Positions 9,301 to 13,332 of a DNA stretch of 13,332 bases are shown here, in pieces; the first letter of the stretch is position 1, and every line of letters starts with the position of its first letter. The DNA is from a bacterium CG2_30_54_10 (GTDB lineage Bacteria; Muiribacteriota; Ozemobacteria; Ozemobacterales; Ozemobacteraceae): NCBI GenBank assembly GCA_001872985.1, contig MNYA01000500.1, forward strand, positions 1 through 13,332. The letters are read 5' to 3'. The notes below the pieces were generated by a model. It made no database searches. It had not been told where the DNA came from and was given only the letters and a program-made list of their open reading frames with translations. Made by a program: the position numbers and the translations under genes.

Positions 9301-12300
9301 CTCGATCCGAATCCAGGACACGCTTGGAAATATCAGCTCCTTCAAAAAAACCGTGGTCTACGATGCGGACGCTCCGAACGTCTCCTCGTTCAGTCTTACC
9401 AACGTTTCCGACGCCACGCCTTCGCAGACGATCTTTTATTACAACGATCAGATCCAGGGCGCTATCAAATTCGCGATCACGACGAGCGCGACCGATTCTC
9501 AGAGGCTCCTTGTCGCATCCGGAACGGCGACCACAACATTCACCCTGACGCCCACGGTCACGCCTACGGGTTTCACGACAACCCAGACCCTGTCGCAGGC
9601 GCTCGGTTTCAGCCCCGGAACGTACGGCATCACCATGGTCGATATGGCCGGAAACTTCGCCACCGGAACGGCATGGGCAAAGACTCTCATCATCGACCGG
9701 ACGAAGCCCACGGTTGCCACGCTTACCTCCCTCCCGCCCATACCCCTTTACACGCTGGCTTCAGGCGCGGCCACATTCACGGTAACCTTCAGCGAGCCGA
9801 TGAACATGGTCTCCGCGACCCCGACCTTGTCGCTATCGACGGGCACCCAGACGATCCCTTGCTCTTTCATGAGTTGGGCAAACCCCACCCAGGCATTGTT
9901 CGTGAACGGCCAGGCAATCAACGAATCGCTGCCTCAGGGATTTTGGAACACGAACATCACCGGAACGGATCTCGCCAAAAACCCGGTTTCTCCCTCGACC
10001 CACACCGTGGAAATCAAGTCGCGAGGGCCGATCGTGGCTTCCTTCGCGGCCTATTCCCATCAGTTTACGACAGCAAGCGAAGCTGGTGAGATTCTGTTAA
10101 ACAAACCATTCAGTTTCAACGTGTCTCCAAATGCGGCTACTCTGTCGATCAGGCTGACGCAGCCTCCGGCTTCAACACCTGTTAGCATCGTATTCACTCA
10201 AGCCGGAATCGAGGTCGCTTCCTTCCAGGTTCCGTTCGACCTTTCGAATATCGGGACCTTCACGTGGGATACCGCATCCGGTCCGATTCCTGCCGCACCC
10301 ACCACCTACCTGTTGAAACTGGTCGATGGGTTCGGAAATACCAGCCGCGAGTCCTATTCCTGGACCGAGGATGCGTTAGCTCCGATCGTCGCCAACCCCG
10401 TCATTTCGGGTGGAATTATCGGAACGGACACGGTGTATTTCAATCCGGCGCTCCAAGGATCTCTTGGGGTCGCCTTCGATTCCCTGGAAACGAGCACTCC
10501 ATTGCTGCGAGTACGCGGCGCCAACACCACCGATACATACCAGATGGCGGTCGGCGGTAACATCCGTTGGGTCGGAAACTTTGACGGGCGCCACAGCCGC
10601 GGCTCGGTTCCCAAGCCCGTCGCCCCCGACGGAATGTATATTTTCGATCTCGTTGATGCGGCAGGAAATGTCGGACAGTCAGCCCTCGGAGGCGCCGTTG
10701 TCGCAACCGGAGTTCTGGACACCGTTGGGCCCATAATCTCGACGTATTCAACGCTCGTCAACGGTCAACCCCGTGGCCGTTTCGCTCCGGCGGCCGCAAG
10801 CCTCGCGATCGTTCTTACAACCGCTGAACCCCTCACTGCGACCGGAGTCTTCTGGCTGGAAGTCCGGACCGACGCCAACACCTACGTCAACCGTCTTCCC
10901 CTTCTCGCCTCCGGCGCACAGTCGGTCGCTTGGTGGGATGGAACCAAAGCTGACGGCTCGATGGCAATCGACGGCGTGTACCGGTTCTACGCGATGGATT
11001 TCACCCGGAATACCGCATCCAGCTATGTCACCGTGTTCGCGATTACCTCACCGTTCCGCCTTCTCTCGGCAACGCAGGTCACGAGCCAAACGGTCGACCT
11101 GGTCTTCAATCACGATGTCGATCCGAACAGCCTTCCGACGGCGGTGATAAGTGTTCCCGGGCAGGGAATCGCTACGATAACACTTCTCGCGAGCACCAAA
11201 CTGGAGCTGGCTCTTCTGCCAGGTCTGCAACACGGAAACTCCTACACCATCACGATCGCGCCCGGAACCCTTATTAGCCTTGATGGCGCAGCCATCACCG
11301 CTCCGAACAACTCGGCCACGCTGATAGCAGACGCGAAGGGACCGGTTCTCACGGGTGTCGGCTTCCAAGGCCTGGTCGGCCAAAAAGATTTCCAGGTGTT
11401 CTTCGATGAAAAGGTTACCCTTACCACCGCGCAGAACATCAACAACTACCGCCTTGAAACCGGCGCAACCCCCATTCCGATTTCAAATGCGATCATCACC
11501 TCCGACCAGCGCTCGGTCATTCTTTCCTCAACCGTAAATCTGAATGAGTCGCAATGGTATCTCATAAGCGCGATCGAGGTCGAGGACGCATTCCAGAACA
11601 AGAGCCTGTCCGGAGTCGCAAGTTGGTCGTTCCAGGGACGGGATCTGACACCGCCGAACTTCGACCTCGCTGCTTTCTCCAACCCCGGAAACGAGTTCGA
11701 CCTTGTCGTGGTCGCACGCTCGAACGAACCGCTTCAGGCTGCCCCGAACCTTCGGGTCGTCCAGAGCGGGGGCGCCGAGATCCAATCCACCATGGTCAAA
11801 GGCTCTACCGCCCTGAGTTACATGGCAGGTATCCATCTCAATCCGGACTCGCGTAACGCGACCCTGGTCGTGACTGGAACCGACCTCTCCGGAAACACCG
11901 GAACCAAGACGGAAAGCTTCACGGTGGCCTACATTACCGCCAGCGTTCGGACCCTCGTAAAATCCACCGATGGCAGATTCACGGCTGATTTCGGCCCGGG
12001 AAGCCTGAAAAAGGCAACCCTGGTCACTATCCTGCCGCATAATCTCGATCGGTCAGTTGCATCCGCGAACAGTCGCATCGCGCTTCCTCCTGTGCTCGGA
12101 AATCTGGTTCCCTTGAAGTATGCAACCAATGCAGCCAATGCAAAAAATGCCATGAAGTCCATGGTCTTTTGGAACAAAGTCATCATCGCGAAGACGCCTG
12201 AAACGTCCGCATCCAGCCAGGCGACGGAACTTGTCTCGACCGGCCTGTCCTACGAGCTTGGTCTTCCCGCAGGCCGCCTGACATCGCCCGTGGTACTCTC

Positions 12301-13090
12301 GATCTTAGCATCGGCGCCATCTGTCGGAAGCGGCGGAATCGCTCTCTTCAGATACGAGCCCGAACGCGCATGGGTCTTCATGTCCGGAAACCTGAAGAAC
12401 GGATCTCTGGTCGCCCAGACTTCAACCGGCGGGCTGTTCGCGGTGCTCCGCGACCGACTCGCGCCGCGCATCACACTGCTGACGAACTTCGATCCTGAAA
12501 CGAGGTTCAAGACAGCCCAGCCCCGGATCGAAGGAAAAGTTGAAGAGTTCGGGTCCGGGCTCGATTCGGACGGTCTGTCGGCAATCATCGACGACGGCCC
12601 TCAACAGCAGGTTCTCATTCAGACCGATACTTCATTCCGCTTCCTCCCGCTGGCGCCCCTGACTGGTGGGAATCACTCGCTGACTTTCCAGGTCAAGGAC
12701 CGTGCGGGTAATATTGGGAAAGTGTCCGATATCAGGTTCGCGGTGGCGGTTCCGCTTCAGATCGGGGAAATCGTGACATATCCCAATCCCGCAAGCAGAA
12801 AAGCTGTTCTACGGATTTCCGCCAACCGGAATGACATTTCGGAAGAAATGGTACAAGTGAAACTCTACGACATCGCCGGGCACAAAGTACGCACCCTGAC
12901 CGGCGTCAAACCCGTGAAAGAATCGTGGGGTGTTTCATCCAGGTTCCTATACGATATTCCTTGGGATCTTTCCAATGAAAACGGGGACGAGATCGCCAAC
13001 GGTGTCTACATTGCCCGCATTGTTCTGACCGACCCGGACAACAGCGAACGGCGCATCAAGCAATCACACAAGATCGCAGTTCTGAGGTGA
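398..13090 (+). CDS. Giant secreted Ig-like repeat protein (4230 aa)
   Basis: One uninterrupted frame ends at TGA 13088-13090. Residues 20-37 form a Sec signal peptide (hydrophobic core from Leu21, likely cleavage after VWG at 37), so the protein is exported. Nearly everything after it is beta-rich, Thr/Ser/Gly/Asn/Pro-rich and low in Cys, in units of about 110 residues joined by D(N/T/S)xxP linkers, as in arrays of bacterial Ig-like domains. In order: N-terminal module 38-148; duplicated two-domain unit 149-579; Ig array 580-1496; less punctuated region 1497-2059; four supermodules 2060-3440; FlgD-like domain 3441-3549; Ig domains to 3847; ZU5-like region 3848-4018; Ig-like 4019-4121; FlgD/T9SS-like domain 4122-4230. 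I see no catalytic motif or transmembrane anchor besides the signal peptide. A surface adhesin or structural role is inferred from architecture only. The start may instead be ATG 425, preceded by GGGGGA. Confidence 0.93.
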   Translation: MTNPVGGIFMFVLNQRFQRDLGLFFLVFILVGNVVWGNTPQYLSNSTIDSRGVGAAIIGDTIDYYVTFISSSSPPLPDVIQVQPYNTGSFIDMTQTSIIGNVYQYTYTYPALSAGTWNGIQSPYRFLLKNVDGPTTVIPTAILSTVLIDNQPPVTNGAMAITLNGGSFSGQTIRRNDVLVFTQDMTAAFQAGETADIDLNDWSLGTFAMTSADPHVLGGFTITTPGIDLSGNIYFQARDPNGNFLGPIAARTGVLIDTDPPVITSAVATPIPAGTARPGGSVQIDVTLAVADTVGIGVDKVTVTNAALNLNKVSLSGTSPNFTGTFIVPPSPPAVAYVGISSFSIEATDNGGNVTTGTSTIFSLDNHLLPATNGPMTITYNGGAYTGQTIRRNDILTFSQPMTAATFQAGETADIDMTEWTPDLGTYTMTSANPHVLTNFSVNVDIDDNTSRNIKFSATDPNGNTMGPIVARSGVVIDTISPAISTSSVTVTGNGRPSDQVTVTVTLATADGDTVTVTNSTLGLNKFPIASTTPGFFTGTFIIASSPTATAFNGITSFTFEIRDNGLNLASGSSPTFYMDNRLPDMPPTALASYTENRPPIDGIAIIGDTLKIWATATWDPGMTVNVYADLSPIGGTTQIGFTRSGTSSYSLPATYTISEGISEDSVAKNFRVWAVDSGSGNTIEGWTTPFLYIDNLPPKFVSSTITKISGTGASYRPGDQFRIRAQVNNLIGGELGTAGGVSAGLLKLGNTYTATEMLGPDSLNPGWFQGDFTIGNFDPATGWDSNSTVPTIYLLASDAQGNFGTSTVSLGQAIDNEPPVIASLTFDKTHNWFANEDYQTVRIWDTMNFHVQVASWATCVADLSSIQVDLSQIGGNSAQNMTSAGNGWYDWTHPNLATGTINRKDIYFPVKVTDNNGNQAVSSFTIFIDNTEPKVSQLNLNLTYIPGKTDSLPTVVNLNKNLSFTIPLTLSTPDDHATGSIDLIYVGGSATQTMGSDSVNYFYQTDTGSPGTNIEGPPGYQFTANVEDISGNHKVVQTTSGYTVDCYPPSILSATASIAITGATETASIGTNIYFIVHVANNETVVPTIDLTNIGGSAGTIMNPTSPAGWYDYTATVATGALDGSTPASWVVTVRDNVENTVSTFTSPVTVDSVPPQGSFSITVTVDANGNIYLGQPVTFTVSTSETSGTATIDLSMIGFGTSVNMPLTAGVNFTLATTTIQTSARYLNASFSAWVTDANGNGKRVFSAPIPIVDCQPPTFGTTHGIYISQTNGDNPTSAVANTNDVITVFASVSAYLDATPTARITTGTLWLTEIPLTYVSARNRHEGSFVIPGSPPSTCPLNLDALDYALNATDTVGNVATEVTGISTFTVKNILPTLASFDLYLSPNVEISSFGGNLVYNVGSGAVGYVDKLWASATLANGETISSVSLDLSAVGGPSAYSTGLVKSGSVASTSAGIDLRLFPLLDFQQVELAIKLYDQAGNPAIGSKTFWIDTKLPAVSRSEFQGTILMASFSEIFENLSTDTMNWSIVGSGTIPFTNASLTLDATDNWTWPWPQPDNFQVTLSLAHRQAIAKWDSTPIYLVAVGNATPPLTDQGGNWLPNYNSFPITITDSGWREPARISSINLTQTWPASIALNFTFDKNMATGSLDASGGVLLFNNLGNEYNQVDYTVGYVFQPGDTPTWIDPQHLQFIMSDNGRDWIARKIKVGTGAKTLKFATRLNRTFAKDDLDRPMETYSSATGSTVIIGDNRPSAPYFIYNVEQSLLPPPTAPLLDLGSRTLWLQTSDRSLLFSANFRTLEAVNPTMGLPFASNSVTTFNNKVELWDTGGLATSAVLTLKPASATLNPDWASTTMTLELTDADFSKVLSLFRNQTAHFWQLKVNTGGFQSLWSQDVEAYQLYNPGNLRVTNPTVLPASFVALAVSDPPPTKSYPAGGFAFEFEFQPAYIGTFAIPIASDTPAASIASGSTTITTGVFQGWTTRTVGTMTRYIARFTNDGPFPDDMQLWDVTADITGVTDAFGNSITTPGVTMVYDSSKRVSTMATGFSAASTTFIVDTASPTVIAFNPNDFVPLLATGTSYFQVDFSEPLDPAVGLRPILTLATTGYSIAFTLTSWSSNSAIYSNDRAITPDLPNGTWTFSISGGQDIAGNGVIASSAEVQVRTDGPNIDPSGVSLLTIQRTIDPALTLTDRPFSTLVLPEAATLTFIYQSTPLNLPHIVRYYNATNTLMGTGNVNFTGPLAGETSIDSALALLISPQPAGPATFTARIRDAAGNETGILHNIVLDTASPSLDFFQIQSQNGIGTLSSGVFYYNPAVALINLRLTCHASNATDALRLAAYSQTGIATLTPTPDLTQSSVGTYTVDFGLSYGLGTYTLSVADAAGNLHTGTAPLTLQIEATQPAVLTISPQSPPNVQGPGFANGATFTVTFSEPMDSSVMPTLELGNGVSTITMTIGTWSSTAIATTVTFLNSVAILNPAFPTGTYTFLIAGGRDRAGNLLDTNIPAAYRELYVQTSGPTPNITIYTAQPEVFVGIASVANNSFSPLVSPGIATFSITDNGYQSPGDHVLMILNGATQVGTLTFTPPATPGNIEVGTSSIPFWTTFEGGASFGPATYSIRLRDQFGNESPYGLASLTFDSLPATLISFNLSDGGHGITSDSVRYYSPRFGNASISLGTTATDPQRLVITASGSTTPTDVSCILMPAAFQISTGSGLIDNRYIFNAVDLAGNPVQGTVTSITVQVDSASPTVLTASPAVETGLPEIGNNPIGSRTFEIAFNEPMNPASTPVANLITTGQYPPATITLHFESWNGPTTAIFSNESEISITIPQGTWTYQVTGATDLAGNKLINLASGDFNLQIRSTGPNYVATLISMQTLISTFTPLIDQPFSPSTLVPPSVATISIQYLPGPFGVPHQLLVYDQNDALKSSIPVSITGNYGTSTVSATAPDFFFGIPDPGLTGPTTFSIRIQDTLGNISSFKKTVVYDADAPNVSSFSLTNVSDATPSQTIFYYNDQIQGAIKFAITTSATDSQRLLVASGTATTTFTLTPTVTPTGFTTTQTLSQALGFSPGTYGITMVDMAGNFATGTAWAKTLIIDRTKPTVATLTSLPPIPLYTLASGAATFTVTFSEPMNMVSATPTLSLSTGTQTIPCSFMSWANPTQALFVNGQAINESLPQGFWNTNITGTDLAKNPVSPSTHTVEIKSRGPIVASFAAYSHQFTTASEAGEILLNKPFSFNVSPNAATLSIRLTQPPASTPVSIVFTQAGIEVASFQVPFDLSNIGTFTWDTASGPIPAAPTTYLLKLVDGFGNTSRESYSWTEDALAPIVANPVISGGIIGTDTVYFNPALQGSLGVAFDSLETSTPLLRVRGANTTDTYQMAVGGNIRWVGNFDGRHSRGSVPKPVAPDGMYIFDLVDAAGNVGQSALGGAVVATGVLDTVGPIISTYSTLVNGQPRGRFAPAAASLAIVLTTAEPLTATGVFWLEVRTDANTYVNRLPLLASGAQSVAWWDGTKADGSMAIDGVYRFYAMDFTRNTASSYVTVFAITSPFRLLSATQVTSQTVDLVFNHDVDPNSLPTAVISVPGQGIATITLLASTKLELALLPGLQHGNSYTITIAPGTLISLDGAAITAPNNSATLIADAKGPVLTGVGFQGLVGQKDFQVFFDEKVTLTTAQNINNYRLETGATPIPISNAIITSDQRSVILSSTVNLNESQWYLISAIEVEDAFQNKSLSGVASWSFQGRDLTPPNFDLAAFSNPGNEFDLVVVARSNEPLQAAPNLRVVQSGGAEIQSTMVKGSTALSYMAGIHLNPDSRNATLVVTGTDLSGNTGTKTESFTVAYITASVRTLVKSTDGRFTADFGPGSLKKATLVTILPHNLDRSVASANSRIALPPVLGNLVPLKYATNAANAKNAMKSMVFWNKVIIAKTPETSASSQATELVSTGLSYELGLPAGRLTSPVVLSILASAPSVGSGGIALFRYEPERAWVFMSGNLKNGSLVAQTSTGGLFAVLRDRLAPRITLLTNFDPETRFKTAQPRIEGKVEEFGSGLDSDGLSAIIDDGPQQQVLIQTDTSFRFLPLAPLTGGNHSLTFQVKDRAGNIGKVSDIRFAVAVPLQIGEIVTYPNPASRKAVLRISANRNDISEEMVQVKLYDIAGHKVRTLTGVKPVKESWGVSSRFLYDIPWDLSNENGDEIANGVYIARIVLTDPDNSERRIKQSHKIAVLR
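425..508 (+). other. Signal peptide coding segment (if start is 425)
   Basis: From Met10, the n-region has Arg16 and Arg19, then a strongly hydrophobic run of about 15 residues (LGLFFLVFILVGNVV, 21-35). Val at -3 and Gly at -1 favour signal peptidase I cleavage after Gly37. Starting at 398 instead would add nine residues to the n-region, which is less usual but possible. There is no Cys at the cleavage site, so this is not a lipoprotein signal. Confidence 0.75.
842..1489 (+). repeat. Duplicated two-domain unit, copy 1 (aa 149-364)
   Basis: Starts at the DNQPP linker. It contains the signature QTIRRND (DNA CAGACGATCCG at 908), AGETADID and SADPHVL, then a second half with VTVTN, LNK and a TGTFIV strand, and ends before SLDN. 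The closest relative in the window is the next 215 residues, offset 217-218 aa, so this is an internal tandem duplication of a pair of Ig-like domains rather than of one. Confidence 0.85.
1490..2134 (+). repeat. Duplicated two-domain unit, copy 2 (aa 365-579)
   Basis: Repeats QTIRRND (CAGACGATCCG at 1559), AGETADID and SANPHVL in the same order, then VTVTN, LNK and TGTFII. The offset is 651 nt at the first motif and 654 nt at the second, reflecting a one-codon insertion (AATFQ versus AAFQ). Short stretches are still near-identical in DNA, including GGGGAAACAGCCGATATCGAT minus its last base, which suggests a later duplication than most of the other repeats. Confidence 0.85.
2135..4885 (+). repeat. 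Ig-like array with DLSxIGG motif (aa 580-1496)
   Basis: About eight domains of 100-120 residues, separated by linkers at Asp695, Asp816, Asp930, Asp1046, Asp1153, Asp1256, Asn1376 and Asp1497 (forms such as IDNLPP, IDNEPP, VDCYPP, VDSVPP). Six domains carry an [IVA/L]DLSxIGG-like motif, with its Asp at 630, 870, 983, 1091, 1195 and 1434. The domains at 695-815 and 1256-1375 lack it and resemble the second half of the 149-579 units instead. Most domains close with a D.xGN strand. These features fit extracellular Ig-like folds; the exact family is not identified. Confidence 0.75.
4886..6574 (+). other. Less punctuated central region (aa 1497-2059)
   Basis: About 560 residues in which the regular DN.PP linkers are missing. 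It is richer in Trp, Phe and charged residues than the flanks, for example the WTWPWPQP segment. Parts look like SbsA-type Ig domains (FTFDKNMA near 1645, GNWLPNY, DRPMETYSS), others like a substrate-facing or spacer domain. No enzyme motif is recognised. It could be a divergent set of four to five Ig domains or a distinct functional domain inside the array. Confidence 0.5.
6575..7597 (+). repeat. Supermodule copy 1 (aa 2060-2400)
   Basis: A three-domain block. Domain I (2060-2170) has FSEPLDP at 2089 and GGQDIAGN, as in SbsA-type (Big_5-like) Ig domains. Domain II (about 2171-2288) has RPFS, ATLTF and RDAAGNETG. Domain III (2289-2400) has FYYNP and ADAAGNLHTG. The same order recurs three more times. 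Confidence 0.8.
7598..8635 (+). repeat. Supermodule copy 2 (aa 2401-2746)
   Basis: 346 residues, with FSEPMDS at 2433, GGRDRAGN, then NSFSPL, ATFSI, RDQFGNES, then RYYSP and VDLAGNPVQG, in the same order as copy 1. Confidence 0.8.
8636..9694 (+). repeat. Supermodule copy 3 (aa 2747-3099)
   Basis: 353 residues, the longest copy, with FNEPMNP at 2781, ATDLAGNK, then QPFSPS, ATISI, QDTLGNIS, then FYYND and VDMAGNFATG. Confidence 0.8.
9695..10717 (+). repeat. Supermodule copy 4 (aa 3100-3440)
   Basis: 341 residues, with FSEPMNM at 3131, TDLAKNP (the usual AGN changed to AKN), then KPFSFN, ATLSI, VDGFGNTS, then VYFNP and VDAAGNVG. It is the most diverged copy, particularly in its third domain, which has a changed end (GMYIFDLVD) that resembles a FlgD-like strand pattern. 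Confidence 0.75.
10718..11044 (+). other. FlgD-like Ig domain (aa 3441-3549)
   Basis: Contains WWDGTKADGSMAIDGVYRF followed by an AMDFTRN strand: the W(D/N)G...G...(D/N)GVY pattern typical of FlgD-type Ig domains. It marks the end of the supermodule array. Confidence 0.65.
11045..11938 (+). other. SbsA-type Ig domains (aa 3550-3847)
   Basis: About three domains. The first has LVFNHDVDPNS and ends before DAKGP (3645-3649). The second has VFFDEKVT, NINNYRLE and ESQWYLISA, the layout of SbsA-like Ig domains, where the strand after the [TN]xxNY segment is conserved. The third has a GTDLSGNTG end. This suggests a shared fold with the first domain of the supermodules. Confidence 0.6.
11939..12451 (+). 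other. ZU5-like region (aa 3848-4018)
   Basis: Begins DGRFTADFGPGSLKKATLV, resembling the ZU5 signature of a hydrophobic strand, FPxGALxxxT and a following strand. After a less ordered Ala/Asn-rich stretch comes SYELGLPAGRLTSPVVLSI, then LFRYEPERAWVFMSGNL and GGLFAVLRD. This order (pre-strand, F+P, rY+e+W, then a G.FAV strand) is common near the C-terminus of large secreted proteins in many uncultured phyla. The role is probably structural. Confidence 0.5.
12452..12760 (+). other. Last Ig-like domain (aa 4019-4121)
   Basis: Starts DRLAPRITLL and ends QVKDRAGNIGKVSDIRFAV, with an RIEGKVEEFGSGLD segment typical of domains where a substrate-independent strand pair encloses an xIDG-type turn. 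It sits between the ZU5-like region and the C-terminal domain. Confidence 0.6.
12761..13087 (+). other. C-terminal FlgD/T9SS-like domain (aa 4122-4230)
   Basis: Key features are YPNPA at 4128-4132, VKLYDIAGHKVRTL, WDLSNENGDEIANGVY and a closing strand KIAVLR at the extreme C-terminus. This is the pattern of type IX secretion C-terminal sorting domains and the related FlgD-type Ig domains: PNP, YD..G..V+.L, W...N..G..+..GVY, K.++. Whether it directs export depends on whether the organism has T9SS genes, which are not in the window. Confidence 0.65.
13084..13090 (+). promoter_or_regulatory. Shine-Dalgarno overlapping the giant gene's stop
   Basis: GAGGTGA at 13084-13090 is a strong match to the 16S rRNA-complementary sequence. 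It includes the last sense codon and TGA stop of the giant gene and lies 3 nt before ATG 13094. Ribosomes ending on the first gene would be placed on the second gene's start, so the two are probably translationally coupled. Confidence 0.75.
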
Positions 13091-13093
13091 GAT

Positions 13094-13332
13094 ATGACAA
13101 ACCAACGACCAACTAAAATAGCAATTAACGCCAGGCTTCTCGTTTCCATCTTGTTATCGGTTCTTGTAATCGCCCTTCTTGCAACGAACGGATGCGGGGG
13201 CGGGGGCGGAGGCGGGCGGCAAGTTCTTCCGGGAGAAAACCCGATTGGCCCCGGAACCGGCACAGGAAGCGGAACCGGAACGGGCACCGGCACCGGTTCA
13301 GGAACTGGCACCGGCACCGGAACTGAGAGCCC
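13094..13332 (+). CDS. Partial gene: probable lipoprotein with Gly and Thr-Gly stalk
   Basis: Starts at ATG 13094, 3 nt after the giant gene's stop and in the same frame; 79 complete codons are visible and no stop before the edge. Residues 15-30 are hydrophobic after a basic start (Arg5, Lys8, Arg14), then comes ATNGC with Cys34. This is a relaxed lipobox: Gly at -1 fits, but Asn at -2 and Thr at -3 are not the usual Ser/Ala and Leu, so lipidation is likely but not certain. Cys34 is followed by seven Gly (35-41), then Arg, and from 54 to 77 by twelve Gly-[Thr/Ser] pairs. The Gly and Gly-Thr part is a flexible linker lifting a domain away from the membrane; that domain lies beyond the window. 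Coupling to the giant gene suggests a joint surface role, which is inference. Confidence 0.8.
   Translation, partial: MTNQRPTKIAINARLLVSILLSVLVIALLATNGCGGGGGGGRQVLPGENPIGPGTGTGSGTGTGTGTGSGTGTGTGTES
13253..13324 (+). repeat. Hexameric GGNACN/GGNAGC repeat coding Gly-Thr pairs
   Basis: Twelve consecutive 6-bp units, all Gly followed by Thr or Ser, with GGCACC and GGAACC/GGAACT the main forms. Loss or gain of whole units keeps frame and only changes linker length. The third positions vary, so it is less prone to slippage than a perfect repeat. Confidence 0.8.

Noticed and set aside
398..13090. Frameshifted or fused genes giving an artificially long frame
   Set aside because: Domain phase, linkers and composition are continuous over the whole length, and there is a signal peptide only at the start and a sorting-type domain only at the end.
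13006..13317. Minus-strand frame with a Val-Pro dipeptide repeat
   Set aside because: It is the mirror of the Gly-Thr hexamers of the lipoprotein gene on the + strand, and overlaps the end of the giant gene.

Overview
The window holds one giant coding sequence, filling about 95% of it, for a secreted Ig-like repeat protein of 4230 residues. A directly duplicated, terminator-bearing intergenic repeat lies upstream. Immediately downstream is the start of a probable lipoprotein gene that runs off the right edge. All supported genes are on the + strand.

Organism: moderately GC-rich DNA, AGGA and GAGGTG type Shine-Dalgarno sites, Sec signal peptides, a lipoprotein-like neighbour and a FlgD/T9SS-like C-terminal domain suggest an uncultured Gram-negative (diderm) bacterium. 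Very long extracellular Ig-like proteins of this style are known from candidate phyla such as Riflebacteria and from Fibrobacterota, Cloacimonadota and Bacteroidota-related lineages. The window has no phylogenetic marker, so this is only a guess.

Layout: 1-331 is two identical 165-bp units in tandem, possibly continuing left of the window. Each unit carries three hairpins, the last a textbook intrinsic terminator. 332-397 is a short leader with a possible promoter. 398-13090 is the giant gene: signal peptide; an N-terminal module; a duplicated 216-aa two-domain unit; an array of about 110-aa Ig-like domains joined by DN.PP-type linkers and marked by a DLSxIGG motif; a 560-residue stretch without the usual punctuation; four copies of a 341-353-aa three-domain supermodule marked by FSEPM and DxAGN motifs; then a FlgD-like domain, SbsA-type Ig domains, a ZU5-like region, one more Ig-like domain and a C-terminal domain resembling FlgD or T9SS sorting domains. 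13094 to the right edge is the partial lipoprotein-like gene, with a Gly tract and a Thr-Gly hexamer repeat.

The two genes are probably one transcription unit: the second gene's Shine-Dalgarno overlaps the first gene's stop codon. Together they look like a cell-surface or exported adhesive/structural protein followed by a lipid-anchored partner with a flexible stalk. No enzymatic motif is visible in the giant protein, and its function cannot be derived from sequence alone. The most unusual items are the perfect duplication of the terminator-bearing intergenic unit and the several independent levels of internal duplication in the giant gene.
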